A stretch of 64,000 nucleotides of DNA from CAYMEK01 sp964389305 (lineage in GTDB: Bacteria; Spirochaetota; Spirochaetia; SZUA-6; DRHE01): assembly GCA_964389305.1 (NCBI GenBank), contig CAYMEK010000001.1, positions 124,001-188,000 of the forward strand, in the 5' to 3' direction. The notes under the pieces are model-generated. The model had not been told where the DNA came from and made no database searches. It saw only the letters and a program-made list of their open reading frames with translations. Positions 31,049 to 39,488 of the stretch are shown in pieces; the first letter of the stretch is position 1, and every line of letters starts with the position of its first letter. The translations under genes were made by a program, and so were the position numbers.

Positions 31049-32386
31049 GTGAACAAGAAGGCTCTGCACAGATATTCTGCAAGCGTGCTCTTGCCGGTGC
31101 TGGTTGTCGTATTGTTCTCCTGTGCCGGCACACCGCCCGCCCCGACTCCGGAGCGCCAGCAGACCGCTTCCGCCCTGCCGGAGGAGAAGGTCTACGAAGG
31201 GTCGGGCCGCGACGTCTCGATGTTAAAGGCCATGAACATGGCCAAGATGGATGCGGTGCGCAAGGCCGTCATCGATATGATCGGAGTGGGCGGCGAGCAG
31301 GCCAACCGGGAGAAGCTGGAGGAGGTGCTTTACAGCACTCAAAACCCCAACGCTTATGTGAACAACGATACCTTCGAGACTCTTGTCAAGGATAAGGTCG
31401 GCGAGGAGTACATCTTCGAAGCTCGGGTCGCCGTGAAGATGAAGGCCGTGGAGAGCACTCTCAAAGCCCACGGGCTTTACGGCGAGCCGGCGAGCGCAGA
31501 GGAAAAGACGGCCGAAGCGGCTGCCGCTTCGGCGGCTGCCGGCGGTGAAGGGGTCGAGGCGATCGAAGAGATCACCGCCGCCACAGGAGGGGAGGAGCTG
31601 ACGGCGGAGGAAAAGAGGATCATTGCCCGCTACGTAAACAACATGACCTACATGGTGTACTTCAACGAGGAAGCGAGCGAGGATCCCTTCTACATGAAGG
31701 CGGCGGTCGGCATCGCCAATGAGTACCTGACCTCCAACGCGCTGGAAGCCATTGATTACGAGCAGGTGGAGAAGCTCAAGAAAGATCAGCAGATGGTGTA
31801 CGAGGAAGAGACGGGCGAGTCGATATCCATTATCCAGTGGATAGCCCAGAAGCTCAACGCAGACGTATACGTGGAGATCGACGGCCGCACCAGCGGCGAA
31901 ACTTCCGGGGATAGGTACTACGGCCAGGCCAACATTACGCTCAAAGGGTTCGAGGCGGCCACAGGACGCCTGCTGGGCTCCCAGCCCTGGAATAGCCCCA
32001 GGACCTTTTCCACCTCTTCCGAACAGGCCGCCCGGATCAACGCCCTACAGACCAGCGTGTACAAAGCCATGCCCATCGTCATCGATCAGGCCAAAGCCTA
32101 CATGGCCAAGGCGCTGCAGAACGGCATCAAGTATGAGCTGGTGGTGCAGAATACCCAGGATCCCAGGGTGATGAGCGATTTCTACCGCAAGATGCGCAGA
32201 AAAGTGCGCGACATGTCTACCATCAGCCAGACCGCGGAGGAAAGCCGTTACTCTGTCTATCTGATCGGCTCGGTGGAGGATCTGGTCGATATCGTCTATG
32301 ATGTAGCCGACACCGTGGCCGGGCTGGAAGGAATGTACCAGGTTGTATTACGAGGAAAAAGTGTTACCTTTAACACAGGTATGTAG
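31049..32386 (+). CDS. Lipoprotein with LPP20/FlgT-N-like domain
   Basis: 445 residues. GTG start with AAAAAGGAGGAT before it. Lipoprotein signal ending VVLFSC (Cys25). The region GSGRDVSMLKAMNMAKMDAVRKAVIDMIG, followed by EKLEEVLYSTQNPNAYV and EEYIFEARVAVKMKAVES, matches the pattern of FlgT N-terminal/LPP20-like domains, in which conserved AxxDAxRKAV helices pack on a sheet. An Ala/Glu-rich linker (about residues 150-190) separates a second alpha/beta half with QWIAQKLNADVYVEIDGRTSG, a CsgG/TolB-N-like element. The role is unknown; the context suggests an outer-membrane-associated complex with the preceding barrel and the two following lipoproteins. Confidence 0.65.
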   Translation: MNKKALHRYSASVLLPVLVVVLFSCAGTPPAPTPERQQTASALPEEKVYEGSGRDVSMLKAMNMAKMDAVRKAVIDMIGVGGEQANREKLEEVLYSTQNPNAYVNNDTFETLVKDKVGEEYIFEARVAVKMKAVESTLKAHGLYGEPASAEEKTAEAAAASAAAGGEGVEAIEEITAATGGEELTAEEKRIIARYVNNMTYMVYFNEEASEDPFYMKAAVGIANEYLTSNALEAIDYEQVEKLKKDQQMVYEEETGESISIIQWIAQKLNADVYVEIDGRTSGETSGDRYYGQANITLKGFEAATGRLLGSQPWNSPRTFSTSSEQAARINALQTSVYKAMPIVIDQAKAYMAKALQNGIKYELVVQNTQDPRVMSDFYRKMRRKVRDMSTISQTAEESRYSVYLIGSVEDLVDIVYDVADTVAGLEGMYQVVLRGKSVTFNTGM

Positions 32387-32436
32387 GAGAGGCGTTGCCT
32401 CTCGATGAGTAGAACCATAGCAAAAGGAGAACGTCT

Positions 32437-33105
32437 ATGAAGCATCTGTGGAAAGCAGCGGTCCTGCTGGCAGCGATCGGTTTCCTGTTCGCCTGCGCCG
32501 GCGGGCCCGAGCCTGAACCAGAGCGGGAGACTATCAAGGTGGAGCCTCAGGTATATCCCCCCAAGATCATCGAGCACAAGCTGACCGCTTTGGGAGGCGA
32601 TGTCCCGCAGTGGGTATTCGACTACGCCGATGGGAAAGACCTGGAGAGCGAGAGCGGCTATGAGGGACTGTACGTGTTCGTGTTCGAACAGACGGGAAAA
32701 GATCTGGAAGGCGTGAAGGCCTGGACGCGCAGCTTCACAGCCGCCACCGAGGTCGCCCGCATGGTCCAGACCAGGGTGATGAACAAGTTCGCCGGCGCTC
32801 AAGTGGGCGACAAGGACATGGTGGAGACCTACATGGAAGAGGTCGCCAAGATTCTGGCGGTGGCCGAGTATGCCGGCGCCCGCAAGAAGGACGACTTCTG
32901 GATCTACCGGCAATACTACGACGACAACGGCAAGCCGGACGAGAAGAGCTATACCTACTATATGCTCTATACGGTGCCCAAGGAGCAGATAGACGCCGCC
33001 ATCGACCGGGCCCTGGACGCCCAGAGCCAGAAGCAGAAACCGAAAACCGAAGAGGAGCAGGCCGCCCGGGAGCGGGTGAAGGAGCTGTTCTCCGAAGGCA
33101 TGTAG
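32437..33105 (+). CDS. LPP20-like lipoprotein
   Basis: 222 residues. Signal peptide with lipobox FLFAC (Cys20) and a Pro/Glu-rich linker. A compact domain follows: GGDVPQWVFDYADGKDL, YEGLYVFVFEQTGKDLEGVKAWTRSFTAATEVARMVQTRV, and FWIYRQYYDD...YTYYMLYTVPKEQIDAAIDRAL. This is the LPP20-type layout in which a P.WV start and an Ala-rich helix precede a Y-rich sheet ending in a helix. It ends with a charged Gln/Lys/Glu helix. A good GGAG precedes the ATG. It is cotranscribed with its neighbours by spacing. The two hairpins after it may partly end transcription. Confidence 0.65.
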   Translation: MKHLWKAAVLLAAIGFLFACAGGPEPEPERETIKVEPQVYPPKIIEHKLTALGGDVPQWVFDYADGKDLESESGYEGLYVFVFEQTGKDLEGVKAWTRSFTAATEVARMVQTRVMNKFAGAQVGDKDMVETYMEEVAKILAVAEYAGARKKDDFWIYRQYYDDNGKPDEKSYTYYMLYTVPKEQIDAAIDRALDAQSQKQKPKTEEEQAARERVKELFSEGM

Positions 33106-33139
33106 GAAGAGCTTGAGAGTCGATATTGAAATGCTAAGA

Positions 33140-33230
33140 GCGGGCGCGCTGGGGCGCGCCCGCCCGTTACTTAAATAAAAAACTGTAGAGGCCTCCCGGG
33201 CAGCCGCGATTTGGCCAAGACGCCCGGGAG
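33140..33230 (+). terminator. Two consecutive perfect hairpins before the LPP20 gene
   Basis: First stem: GCGGGCGCGC (33140-33149) and GCGCGCCCGC (33154-33163), 10 bp perfect, loop TGGG, followed by an AT-rich stretch without a proper T-run. Second stem: CTCCCGGGC (33193-33201) and GCCCGGGAG (33222-33230), 9 bp perfect, 20-base loop, ending 25 bases before the next ATG. The first may be a partial terminator or an mRNA 3'-end stabiliser, the second a leader structure of the downstream gene. Confidence 0.5.
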
Positions 33231-33254
33231 CGACCTGGTTTCAAGGAGAAGTGC

Positions 33255-34757
33255 ATGAAAAGGGTCAGCAGCGGCATCACAATTCTATTCATCGGAGCGC
33301 TCCTGCTCTTCAGCGGCGGCTGCGCCTCCGGCCCTGGAACAGGCCAGGCTGGGACTGCCCAAAAGGCGCCGGAGTGGGTACTGAGCACTCCGGAAAGCGA
33401 CGATCAGTACATGTATTTTACAGGCTCAGGCACTTCCCAGAACGGCAACCTGGCCGAGGCGGAGCAGGCCGCCCGCGGCGCAGTCCTGGACGAGATCATG
33501 CGCTATCTCGGCGTGCGGATCACCTCGGAAACCAGTGCTACGGCCAGAGCTTCGCTGGACAGCTTCCAGAGTGATGTTGTCCAGCAACTCACTTCCAAAT
33601 CCTCCGGGAGGGTGACCGGGCTGGAGATCACCGAAAAATGGCAGACCGAGCAGGGGAAGCGGCTGACTCTATACCTGCTCGCCCGCTACAACAAGACGGA
33701 TCTTCTGGCGGAAAAACGACGCCTCGAGGAGGTGTTCCAGGAAAAGATAGAAGCTGTTTCCGGCCCTGAGCGCCAGGCCCAGGAGCTGGCTTCTAGAGGC
33801 CAGCTCTACCAGGCAGCCGTCCGGTACCTGGAAGCGGCTGCGGCGGCTTTCAAGTCGGAGCTGGAAAACGCCGAGATCAAGTTCGAACGCAACATCAACC
33901 AGGCCGGCGAGACCGTCCGGCGCATTAACCTGGTCAAGCTCAACGATAACCTGAGAACCTACATGGGACAGGAGTTTACCGAGCCCTTCAGCGTGAAAGT
34001 AGTCGATGGCTCTACGGTAAACGACCCCGGGATCGCTGGCGCCGCTTTGAGGGTTGTGTACAAAGAGATGCGGCCAAGCGGCAGGGCGTCGGTACGCAGC
34101 GCCCTGATCAAGACCGACGAAACAGGGGTGGCTTCCTTCCGCCACCCGGCGCCTGCGTTTGTCGGCCAGGAGCAGCTCACCATGTCCCTGGAACTCGGCG
34201 ACGCCCTGGAGCCCTTGCTGGACGTTCCGGACAACCTGTACAGCCAGGTCGAGGGCTTCGAGCAGCTGGTGCTGAACAAGAAGGTGAGCTTTTCCTTCAC
34301 TTCCCTGTCCAGGGCCGCTCGGATCAGCACCGGTGTGGCTGTATTCGATCTCGACGCTTCGGGGAATCCGATTACCCTGACCGAGACTTTGGCCGGGCTG
34401 TTGGAGAAGCTCGGACAGGCTGATTTCCAGGTCACCAATCTGCCCGTGGCGGTTGCCAACATTACCGGCCGCCCCGCTGCTCAGGTGGCCCAGTTCCTGA
34501 ACAGGAACTTCGGAGATCAAGTTGAACGGGCCATCTTCGGGACTGCTCGCATTTCCGATCATTCCCAGGACGGGAATTATGTAATCATACAGGTAACCGG
34601 AACGGTAACCGTAGTGGATCTTGCCTCGGGCAAGACCCTGCTGACCGTGAACAAGTCAAAACGCGCCCAGGGCACCAACGCCTCGGCGGCGTTGTCCGCC
34701 GCTTTCAGGAAGCTGGGCGAAGATATGGGTGAGGCGATAATCAACCAGCTCGAATAG
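33255..34757 (+). CDS. LPP20-family lipoprotein, long form
   Basis: 500 residues. Lipoprotein signal ending LLLFSGGC (Cys23). LPP20 domain at about 38-150: APEWVLSTPESDDQYMYFTGSG, AEQAARGAVLDEIMRYLGVRITS, and LEITEKWQTEQGKRLTLYLLARYNK. This is the classical P.W....YY.G.G... start, Ala-rich helix and YxLxRY strand of LPP20/DUF4810-like lipoproteins. Residues 155-215 form a TPR/coiled-coil-like helical segment. The C-terminal 280 residues are an Ig-like or transthyretin-like sheet (GAALRVVYKEM, TDETGVASFRHPAP), then a second alpha/beta domain. It ends the four-gene envelope cluster and is convergent with the GGDEF-EAL gene. LPP20 relatives in other bacteria attach to the outer membrane near flagella. 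Confidence 0.72.
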   Translation: MKRVSSGITILFIGALLLFSGGCASGPGTGQAGTAQKAPEWVLSTPESDDQYMYFTGSGTSQNGNLAEAEQAARGAVLDEIMRYLGVRITSETSATARASLDSFQSDVVQQLTSKSSGRVTGLEITEKWQTEQGKRLTLYLLARYNKTDLLAEKRRLEEVFQEKIEAVSGPERQAQELASRGQLYQAAVRYLEAAAAAFKSELENAEIKFERNINQAGETVRRINLVKLNDNLRTYMGQEFTEPFSVKVVDGSTVNDPGIAGAALRVVYKEMRPSGRASVRSALIKTDETGVASFRHPAPAFVGQEQLTMSLELGDALEPLLDVPDNLYSQVEGFEQLVLNKKVSFSFTSLSRAARISTGVAVFDLDASGNPITLTETLAGLLEKLGQADFQVTNLPVAVANITGRPAAQVAQFLNRNFGDQVERAIFGTARISDHSQDGNYVIIQVTGTVTVVDLASGKTLLTVNKSKRAQGTNASAALSAAFRKLGEDMGEAIINQLE

Positions 34758-34771
34758 AAAAGGTCAGCCGG

Positions 34772-36586
34772 CTACTGCGCATCAATGCGCAGACGTCTCA
34801 TGAGCGCCGATCCTATCCCCTCCCCTGCCTCTTCTTTGATCAATACCTGGGCGGCTTCCTCCGGCGGCAAGGCAGGGCTCAGGATGAATCCCTGGAAGCC
34901 GTCACAATCATGGGCGAGCAAGAATTTAAGCTGCAAGAGCGTTTCTACTCCTTCGGCGAAAATCTGCATCTGCAGGGCGTGCCCCATGCTGATGATCGAG
35001 GAAACGATAGCCGAATCCGCTGTTTCTTCGTCTATGTTTTGAATGAACGAGCGGTCGACTTTCAACACATTACACGGCACCTCCTTCAGAAGGTTCAGGG
35101 AGGAGAAGCCAGTGCCGAAGTCGTCAATAGAGATTTGAAAGCCCTTGGAACGCAGCTCGAGCAGCGTGGAGTTCACGGAGTTCATGTCCTCGGTAAAAAT
35201 TGACTCGGTAAGCTCCAGCTCGAGATACTGCGGAGAAACGTTGTAAGAGCTCATGATGTCCATGAGATAGTCGAGGAAATCAGGCTTCTTGAACTGGGTG
35301 ACGGGCAGGTTTATCGAAACGGGCAGGACTTTAAGATTCGAGCTTCCCCAGGCCTGGAGCTGCCGGCAGGCTTCATGGATGACCCAGTCGGTGATGAAAG
35401 GAATGAGGTGGTGCTGTTCGGCGAAGGGAATGAAGTGCAAAGGCATGACGATTCCCTTGTCTGCATGCTGCCAGCGTATGAGCGCTTCGAAGCCGAGTAT
35501 GTGCGCCCAACGCAGATCCATCTTCGGCTGGTAATAGAGAATAAACTCATTGTTGTCCTTGGCCTTCCTGATGCTGGTCACCATGTGCATTTTCCCCATC
35601 ACGCTCTCGTTCATCGACTTCTGGTAGTACTGGTAGCTGTTTTTCCCCTGTTTCTTCGCGTGGTACATGGCATTGTCTGCGTATTTCAGCAGCACATCTG
35701 CGTCGGCGGAATCGACGGGAAACAAAGAGATACCGATGCTGACTCCGCTGTAAATCTCATGATTTTCGATGGAGAAAGGTTCGCCGATGCTCTTGATAAT
35801 CCTGTTTGCCACTATGGAGGCGTCTTCGTAGCTCTGAATCTCGGTCAGCGAGATGGTGAACTCGTCGCCTCCCAAACGGGCAACGGTGTCGATCGGTGTT
35901 TCATGACAGTTCCTGGCGATGATGTCGCTTTTTCTCACACAGGCGCAGAGCCGTTTCGCCACTTCTTTGAGCAGAAGATCTCCCACATGATGACCAAGGG
36001 AATCGTTGATGAGCTTGAAATTGTCCAGATCGAGAAACAAGACCGCGAGTATCCTGGAGTAGCGGATGGCGTGCGCCAGAGCATAGTTCAACTGCTCCTT
36101 GAAGAATGTCCGGTTGGGAAGATCGGTTAGCTGGTCGTAGTAGGCGAGGTACAGGATCTGGTTTTCGTTTCGTTTTCGCTCGATGGCGTAGCGGATGGAG
36201 CGTTCCAGCAGATCGGCGTCAAATTTCCCCTTCACCAGGAAATCGGACACACCTTTTTTCATGGCCAAGAGGTCGATATCCCGGGTCATCTGGCCGGTGA
36301 TGATGATGATGGGAAGGCTTCTGGCCAGGGCGAGGGTTTCGTTGACCAGATCGAGACCGGTTCTTGCCCCCAGGTTGTAGTCTACGAGCAGGACATCGTA
36401 GGCATCCTCTCGCTGTATCGCCTCAATGGCTTTTTCGAAGTCGGAAATCCACTCCAAGGCGTACTGCTGATGTTGTATTTCCGACATGATTTCCCTGACG
36501 ATGAGATAGTCCTCCTCATCATCATCGACCAGCAGCACTTTGATTTTTTCCTTATCTTCCGCGCTGTCTATATCTCTACTGCTCAA
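34772..36586 (-). CDS. Response regulator with GGDEF and EAL domains (cyclic di-GMP turnover)
   Basis: 604 residues in three domains. The receiver (about 12-130) has VDDDEEDYLIV, phospho-acceptor Asp in VLLVDYNLG, ITG and VKGKFD. The GGDEF domain (about 165-320) has DLDNFKLINDSLGHHVGD and an intact RLGGDEF, so diguanylate cyclase activity is possible. The EAL domain (about 345-590) has an intact GFEALIRW, LELTESIF, IDDFGTGFSSL and DRSFI. Both catalytic motifs look complete, so the net activity cannot be predicted. The RLGGDEF site lacks an obvious RxxD inhibitory motif five residues upstream. It stands as a single gene convergent with the LPP20 cluster; no partner histidine kinase is nearby. 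Confidence 0.92.
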   Translation of the reverse strand: MSSRDIDSAEDKEKIKVLLVDDDEEDYLIVREIMSEIQHQQYALEWISDFEKAIEAIQREDAYDVLLVDYNLGARTGLDLVNETLALARSLPIIIITGQMTRDIDLLAMKKGVSDFLVKGKFDADLLERSIRYAIERKRNENQILYLAYYDQLTDLPNRTFFKEQLNYALAHAIRYSRILAVLFLDLDNFKLINDSLGHHVGDLLLKEVAKRLCACVRKSDIIARNCHETPIDTVARLGGDEFTISLTEIQSYEDASIVANRIIKSIGEPFSIENHEIYSGVSIGISLFPVDSADADVLLKYADNAMYHAKKQGKNSYQYYQKSMNESVMGKMHMVTSIRKAKDNNEFILYYQPKMDLRWAHILGFEALIRWQHADKGIVMPLHFIPFAEQHHLIPFITDWVIHEACRQLQAWGSSNLKVLPVSINLPVTQFKKPDFLDYLMDIMSSYNVSPQYLELELTESIFTEDMNSVNSTLLELRSKGFQISIDDFGTGFSSLNLLKEVPCNVLKVDRSFIQNIDEETADSAIVSSIISMGHALQMQIFAEGVETLLQLKFLLAHDCDGFQGFILSPALPPEEAAQVLIKEEAGEGIGSALMRRLRIDAQ

Positions 36587-36666
36587 AACGTCCCTTGTCT
36601 TCCCTTCAAGCTATGATCGTACAATACGGCGAAAAAGGCAAGGAACCAGAGATGCCGGCCGCCGGC

Positions 36667-37398
36667 TTACCGGGAGATCAGGCTCTTGATTCTGCCCGGG
36701 TCATTGGAGATGATCCCAGCTACCCCGAGGCGAACCAGGCGTATGGCTTCGTTCGCGTCATCGACTGTCCAGGCTATGACTTTACTTTTCACGATATATT
36801 TATAGAGAAAAGCGCTCAAAGGACGGATCTGGGGGGAGTGGGGCTTGATGAGCGGAGTGGGAATGACCAGCCTCGCCCAGCCTCGACGGAGAACCAGGGG
36901 CACACTCGGGTGCCGGGCGTATATATGAGCAGTCGGCAGCTCCGGGGCCAGCCGCCGGACCGTCCGAATGCAGTACGGGTTGAATGAGGATACAAGGCAG
37001 CGATCCTGAAGACCGTGGGCCCGTATGCGCTCGATGACGGCAGCTTCCAGCCCCCCGCTTCCACGCCGTCCCCATTTCAGTTCGATGTCATAGTATACCC
37101 TGCCGGCGAGAAGCTCGAACACTTCGTCGAGAAGGGGGATGCGCTCGCCCCGGAACGGCCGGTCGAACCAGGCGCCGGCGTCCAGGCCGCGAAGCTGCTG
37201 CGTGGAGCACTCCTCGACCCGAGCGTCCAGGCCGGTAGTCCTCTTGAGATTGTCGTCGTGGATGACCACAACGTCTCCGTTGCGGCTTAGCCGGACATCC
37301 AGCTCTACTCCGGGGATCTTACGGTCCAGGAGAATCGAAAACGCGGCCAGGGTGTTTTCCGGGGCCAGAGCCGAATAACCGCGATGCCCGAGGAGCAG
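36667..37398 (-). CDS. Glycerophosphodiester phosphodiesterase, start codon unusual
   Basis: About 243 residues if translation begins at a CTG at 37398. No ATG, GTG or TTG lies in frame upstream of the conserved N-terminus. The first ordinary start (GTG at 37269) would delete it. The reading frame clearly includes GHRGYSALAPENTLAAF and VELDVRLSRNGDVVVIHDD, the His/Arg/Glu catalytic start of GDPD enzymes. YDIELKWG, VSSFNP, IAWTVDD and GIISNDP follow in order. It hydrolyses glycerophosphodiesters to glycerol 3-phosphate and an alcohol; with no signal peptide it should be cytoplasmic. GGGGGAGG lies 13 bases before the CTG. A small frameshift in the short gap after the coiled-coil gene could also hide the true start. 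Confidence 0.8.
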   Translation of the reverse strand: MLLGHRGYSALAPENTLAAFSILLDRKIPGVELDVRLSRNGDVVVIHDDNLKRTTGLDARVEECSTQQLRGLDAGAWFDRPFRGERIPLLDEVFELLAGRVYYDIELKWGRRGSGGLEAAVIERIRAHGLQDRCLVSSFNPYCIRTVRRLAPELPTAHIYARHPSVPLVLRRGWARLVIPTPLIKPHSPQIRPLSAFLYKYIVKSKVIAWTVDDANEAIRLVRLGVAGIISNDPGRIKSLISR

Positions 37399-37450
37399 AA
37401 AAGGCGCTTTGCCTCCCCCTGATCCCGGAAGCTGGAATGGGAAACGGGGT

Positions 37451-37900
37451 CTATCGATTTTTTTCCTCCTCCATCCTCTTCTTCAGAAGTTCCAGCGCCT
37501 GGCCGGCCTCTTCGCTGCGTAGCTGCTCGGTAAGGGCATCCGGCTCGCCCACCAGCATCTGCATTTGCGCCAGCAGGGCGTCGGCGTCGACCTTCAGGGA
37601 CGAGCGGATCTTGGCGGCTTTGAGCTTCTCCTTGAGAACATCCACCTTGCGCTTGAGATCAAGCTCCTCCTCGAGCAGGCGGCGGCTGCGTCCGCGCAGC
37701 TCCGCCAGGCGTTCCTCCACCGCCTTTTTCAGCACCGGCTCGGCCCGGCTTTCGGCCAGGGCCACCCGGCGTTCCCACATGCTCATCTCCTCTTCGCAGA
37801 TCGCCCGCTCCTTTTGCGTCTTTTTCAGCGTGGTAATGAAGGCAAGCACGTATTCCCGGGCGGCTTCAAAATCCATGAAATCTATTTCCGTATCTCTCAT
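37451..37900 (-). CDS. Coiled-coil protein of unknown function
   Basis: 149 residues, soluble, rich in Glu, Arg, Lys, Leu and Ala, with heptad character over almost the whole length (for example MWERRVALAESRAEPVLKKAV and LEEELDLKRKVDVLKEKL). No enzymatic motif. It is the first gene of a short minus-strand pair with the glycerophosphodiesterase, 52 bases apart, and is divergent from mnmE. I do not recognise a named family. The region 37901-38087 upstream, shared with mnmE, is AT-rich near the gene and holds no clear regulatory element. Confidence 0.6.
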   Translation of the reverse strand: MRDTEIDFMDFEAAREYVLAFITTLKKTQKERAICEEEMSMWERRVALAESRAEPVLKKAVEERLAELRGRSRRLLEEELDLKRKVDVLKEKLKAAKIRSSLKVDADALLAQMQMLVGEPDALTEQLRSEEAGQALELLKKRMEEEKNR

Positions 37901-38087
37901 CCTAATCCTCGATTCTTAAAAAAAGATACTTAGAAAGGTGGGGGTTGTTAAGCTTAAAAACCCCAGGGTGGCGAAAAACGGCTGCCGACGTCTATACGCC
38001 CGTCGAGAAGACGGCTGTGCGGAATCTATGGGGACGGCGTGCGGTGCCGTATTGAACGGGAAAGGCAAAACCCGTATCTTTTTGCTG

Positions 38088-39488
38088 ATGGACGAGCAGC
38101 TATTTTACCCCCAGGATTCGATTGCCGCCCTAGCCACACCCTGGGGTGAAAGCGCCCTGGCGGTCGTACGGGTCTCCGGGACAGGCAGCCTGGCCCTTCT
38201 GTCGACGGTTTTCAAGCCGGCTGGAGGGAGGAAGCGGGGGCGCGGACTGGCCGACGTTCCCGGACACACGATTCACCATGGCTCGATAGAAGACTCGAGC
38301 AACAGCGGCGCAGGCGAGACTATCGACGAGGTGCTGGTGGCGGTATACCGCGGCCCGAAGAGCTTCACAGGCGAGGATGGGGCGGAGATTTTCAGCCACG
38401 GCAGCCCGGTGATCATCCGCCGGCTACTGGGGCTGCTCCAGAAGGCGGGCTTTCGCCTGGCCGGTCCCGGGGAGTTTACCCTGAGGGCCTTTCTGAACCG
38501 CAAGCTCGACCTGACCCAGGCCGAAGCGGTCAACGAAGTGGTACGGGCCAAGACCGACCGTGCCCGGGCCATAGCGCTCAGCCGTCTGTCCGGGGCGATC
38601 GAAGGGAGCATCAACCGGATCAAGCGGGGGATCAGGGAGCTTTCGGCGGACGTGGAGGTAACACTGGACTATCCGGAGGAAGAGCTGGATGAAGACATAC
38701 CGGCGGCGGCCGAGGAAGCGGCAGCCCGGTGGCAGGAGGAGCTGGAGAGGCTGCTCGCCACCTACCGGTTGGGAAAGATCTACCAGGAGGGGATTACGGT
38801 GGTGCTGGCCGGCAGGACCAATTCCGGGAAGTCGACCCTGTTCAACCGAATGCTGAAAGAGGACCGGGCGATTGTCTCGGAGGTCCACGGAACCACCCGG
38901 GATTACCTGGAAGGGCTGGTCGACCTGGAGGGGATTCCGGTCAAGCTCTACGACACGGCCGGCTACCGGGAAGGCGGTGACAGTATCGAGCAGGAGGGGA
39001 TGCGCCGCACCGACAACATTGTTAAGAACGCCCACATTGTTCTATACCTGGTGGATGCCCAGGACGGGCTTTCGGCCGGAGACCGGGAATTTCTGCAAAT
39101 CAACGCTGCAGACCGGCGGCTGATAGCCGTGTGGAACAAGATCGACCTGAAGGGAGGCGTTTGTCCGGAGGGTTTTGTGCCCGTAAGCGCCGCCAGCGGC
39201 GAAGGGTTGGAAGCCCTGGTCCGGGAGATCACGGCCCGAGTGCTCGATGGCCCTGGCGCCGGAGGCCGGGAGGAGCCGATCATCGACTCCCTGCGCCAGA
39301 AGCAGCTACTGGAACGCGCCCTGGAAGGGCTTAGCGGCTTTCGCCGCGGACAGCGGGAGGGCCAGCCCCTGGATGTTCTGGCCGTCGATCTCAAAGAGAT
39401 CCTCGACGCCTTGGGCGAGATCACCGGCGAGGTGACCTCCCAGGACATCCTGGATTCGATCTTCTCCCGGTTCTGCGTGGGGAAATGA
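38088..39488 (+). CDS. mnmE: tRNA uridine-5-carboxymethylaminomethyl(34) synthesis GTPase MnmE
   Basis: 466 residues from the ATG before DEQLFYPQDSIAALATPWG, the family's usual start; a 50-codon upstream extension in the open frame is rejected. The N-terminal THF-binding domain has FTGEDGAEIFSHGSPVIIRRLL and GEFTLRAFLNRKLDLTQAEAV. The G domain has GRTNSGKSTLFN (about 241-250), GTTRDYLEG, DTAGYREG and NKID. The C-terminal FSRFCVGK is the catalytic Cys motif (FC[IV]GK). With MnmG it modifies wobble uridine 34 of tRNAs. The stop overlaps the mnmG ATG (ATGA). The mnmE-mnmG-rsmG order is widespread in bacteria. No strong ribosome binding site precedes the ATG. Confidence 0.95.
   Translation: MDEQLFYPQDSIAALATPWGESALAVVRVSGTGSLALLSTVFKPAGGRKRGRGLADVPGHTIHHGSIEDSSNSGAGETIDEVLVAVYRGPKSFTGEDGAEIFSHGSPVIIRRLLGLLQKAGFRLAGPGEFTLRAFLNRKLDLTQAEAVNEVVRAKTDRARAIALSRLSGAIEGSINRIKRGIRELSADVEVTLDYPEEELDEDIPAAAEEAAARWQEELERLLATYRLGKIYQEGITVVLAGRTNSGKSTLFNRMLKEDRAIVSEVHGTTRDYLEGLVDLEGIPVKLYDTAGYREGGDSIEQEGMRRTDNIVKNAHIVLYLVDAQDGLSAGDREFLQINAADRRLIAVWNKIDLKGGVCPEGFVPVSAASGEGLEALVREITARVLDGPGAGGREEPIIDSLRQKQLLERALEGLSGFRRGQREGQPLDVLAVDLKEILDALGEITGEVTSQDILDSIFSRFCVGK

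Noticed and set aside
38088..39488. Programmed or assembly frameshift at the mnmE start
   Set aside because: The open frame extends 50 codons upstream, but the family start and all domains are present from 38088.
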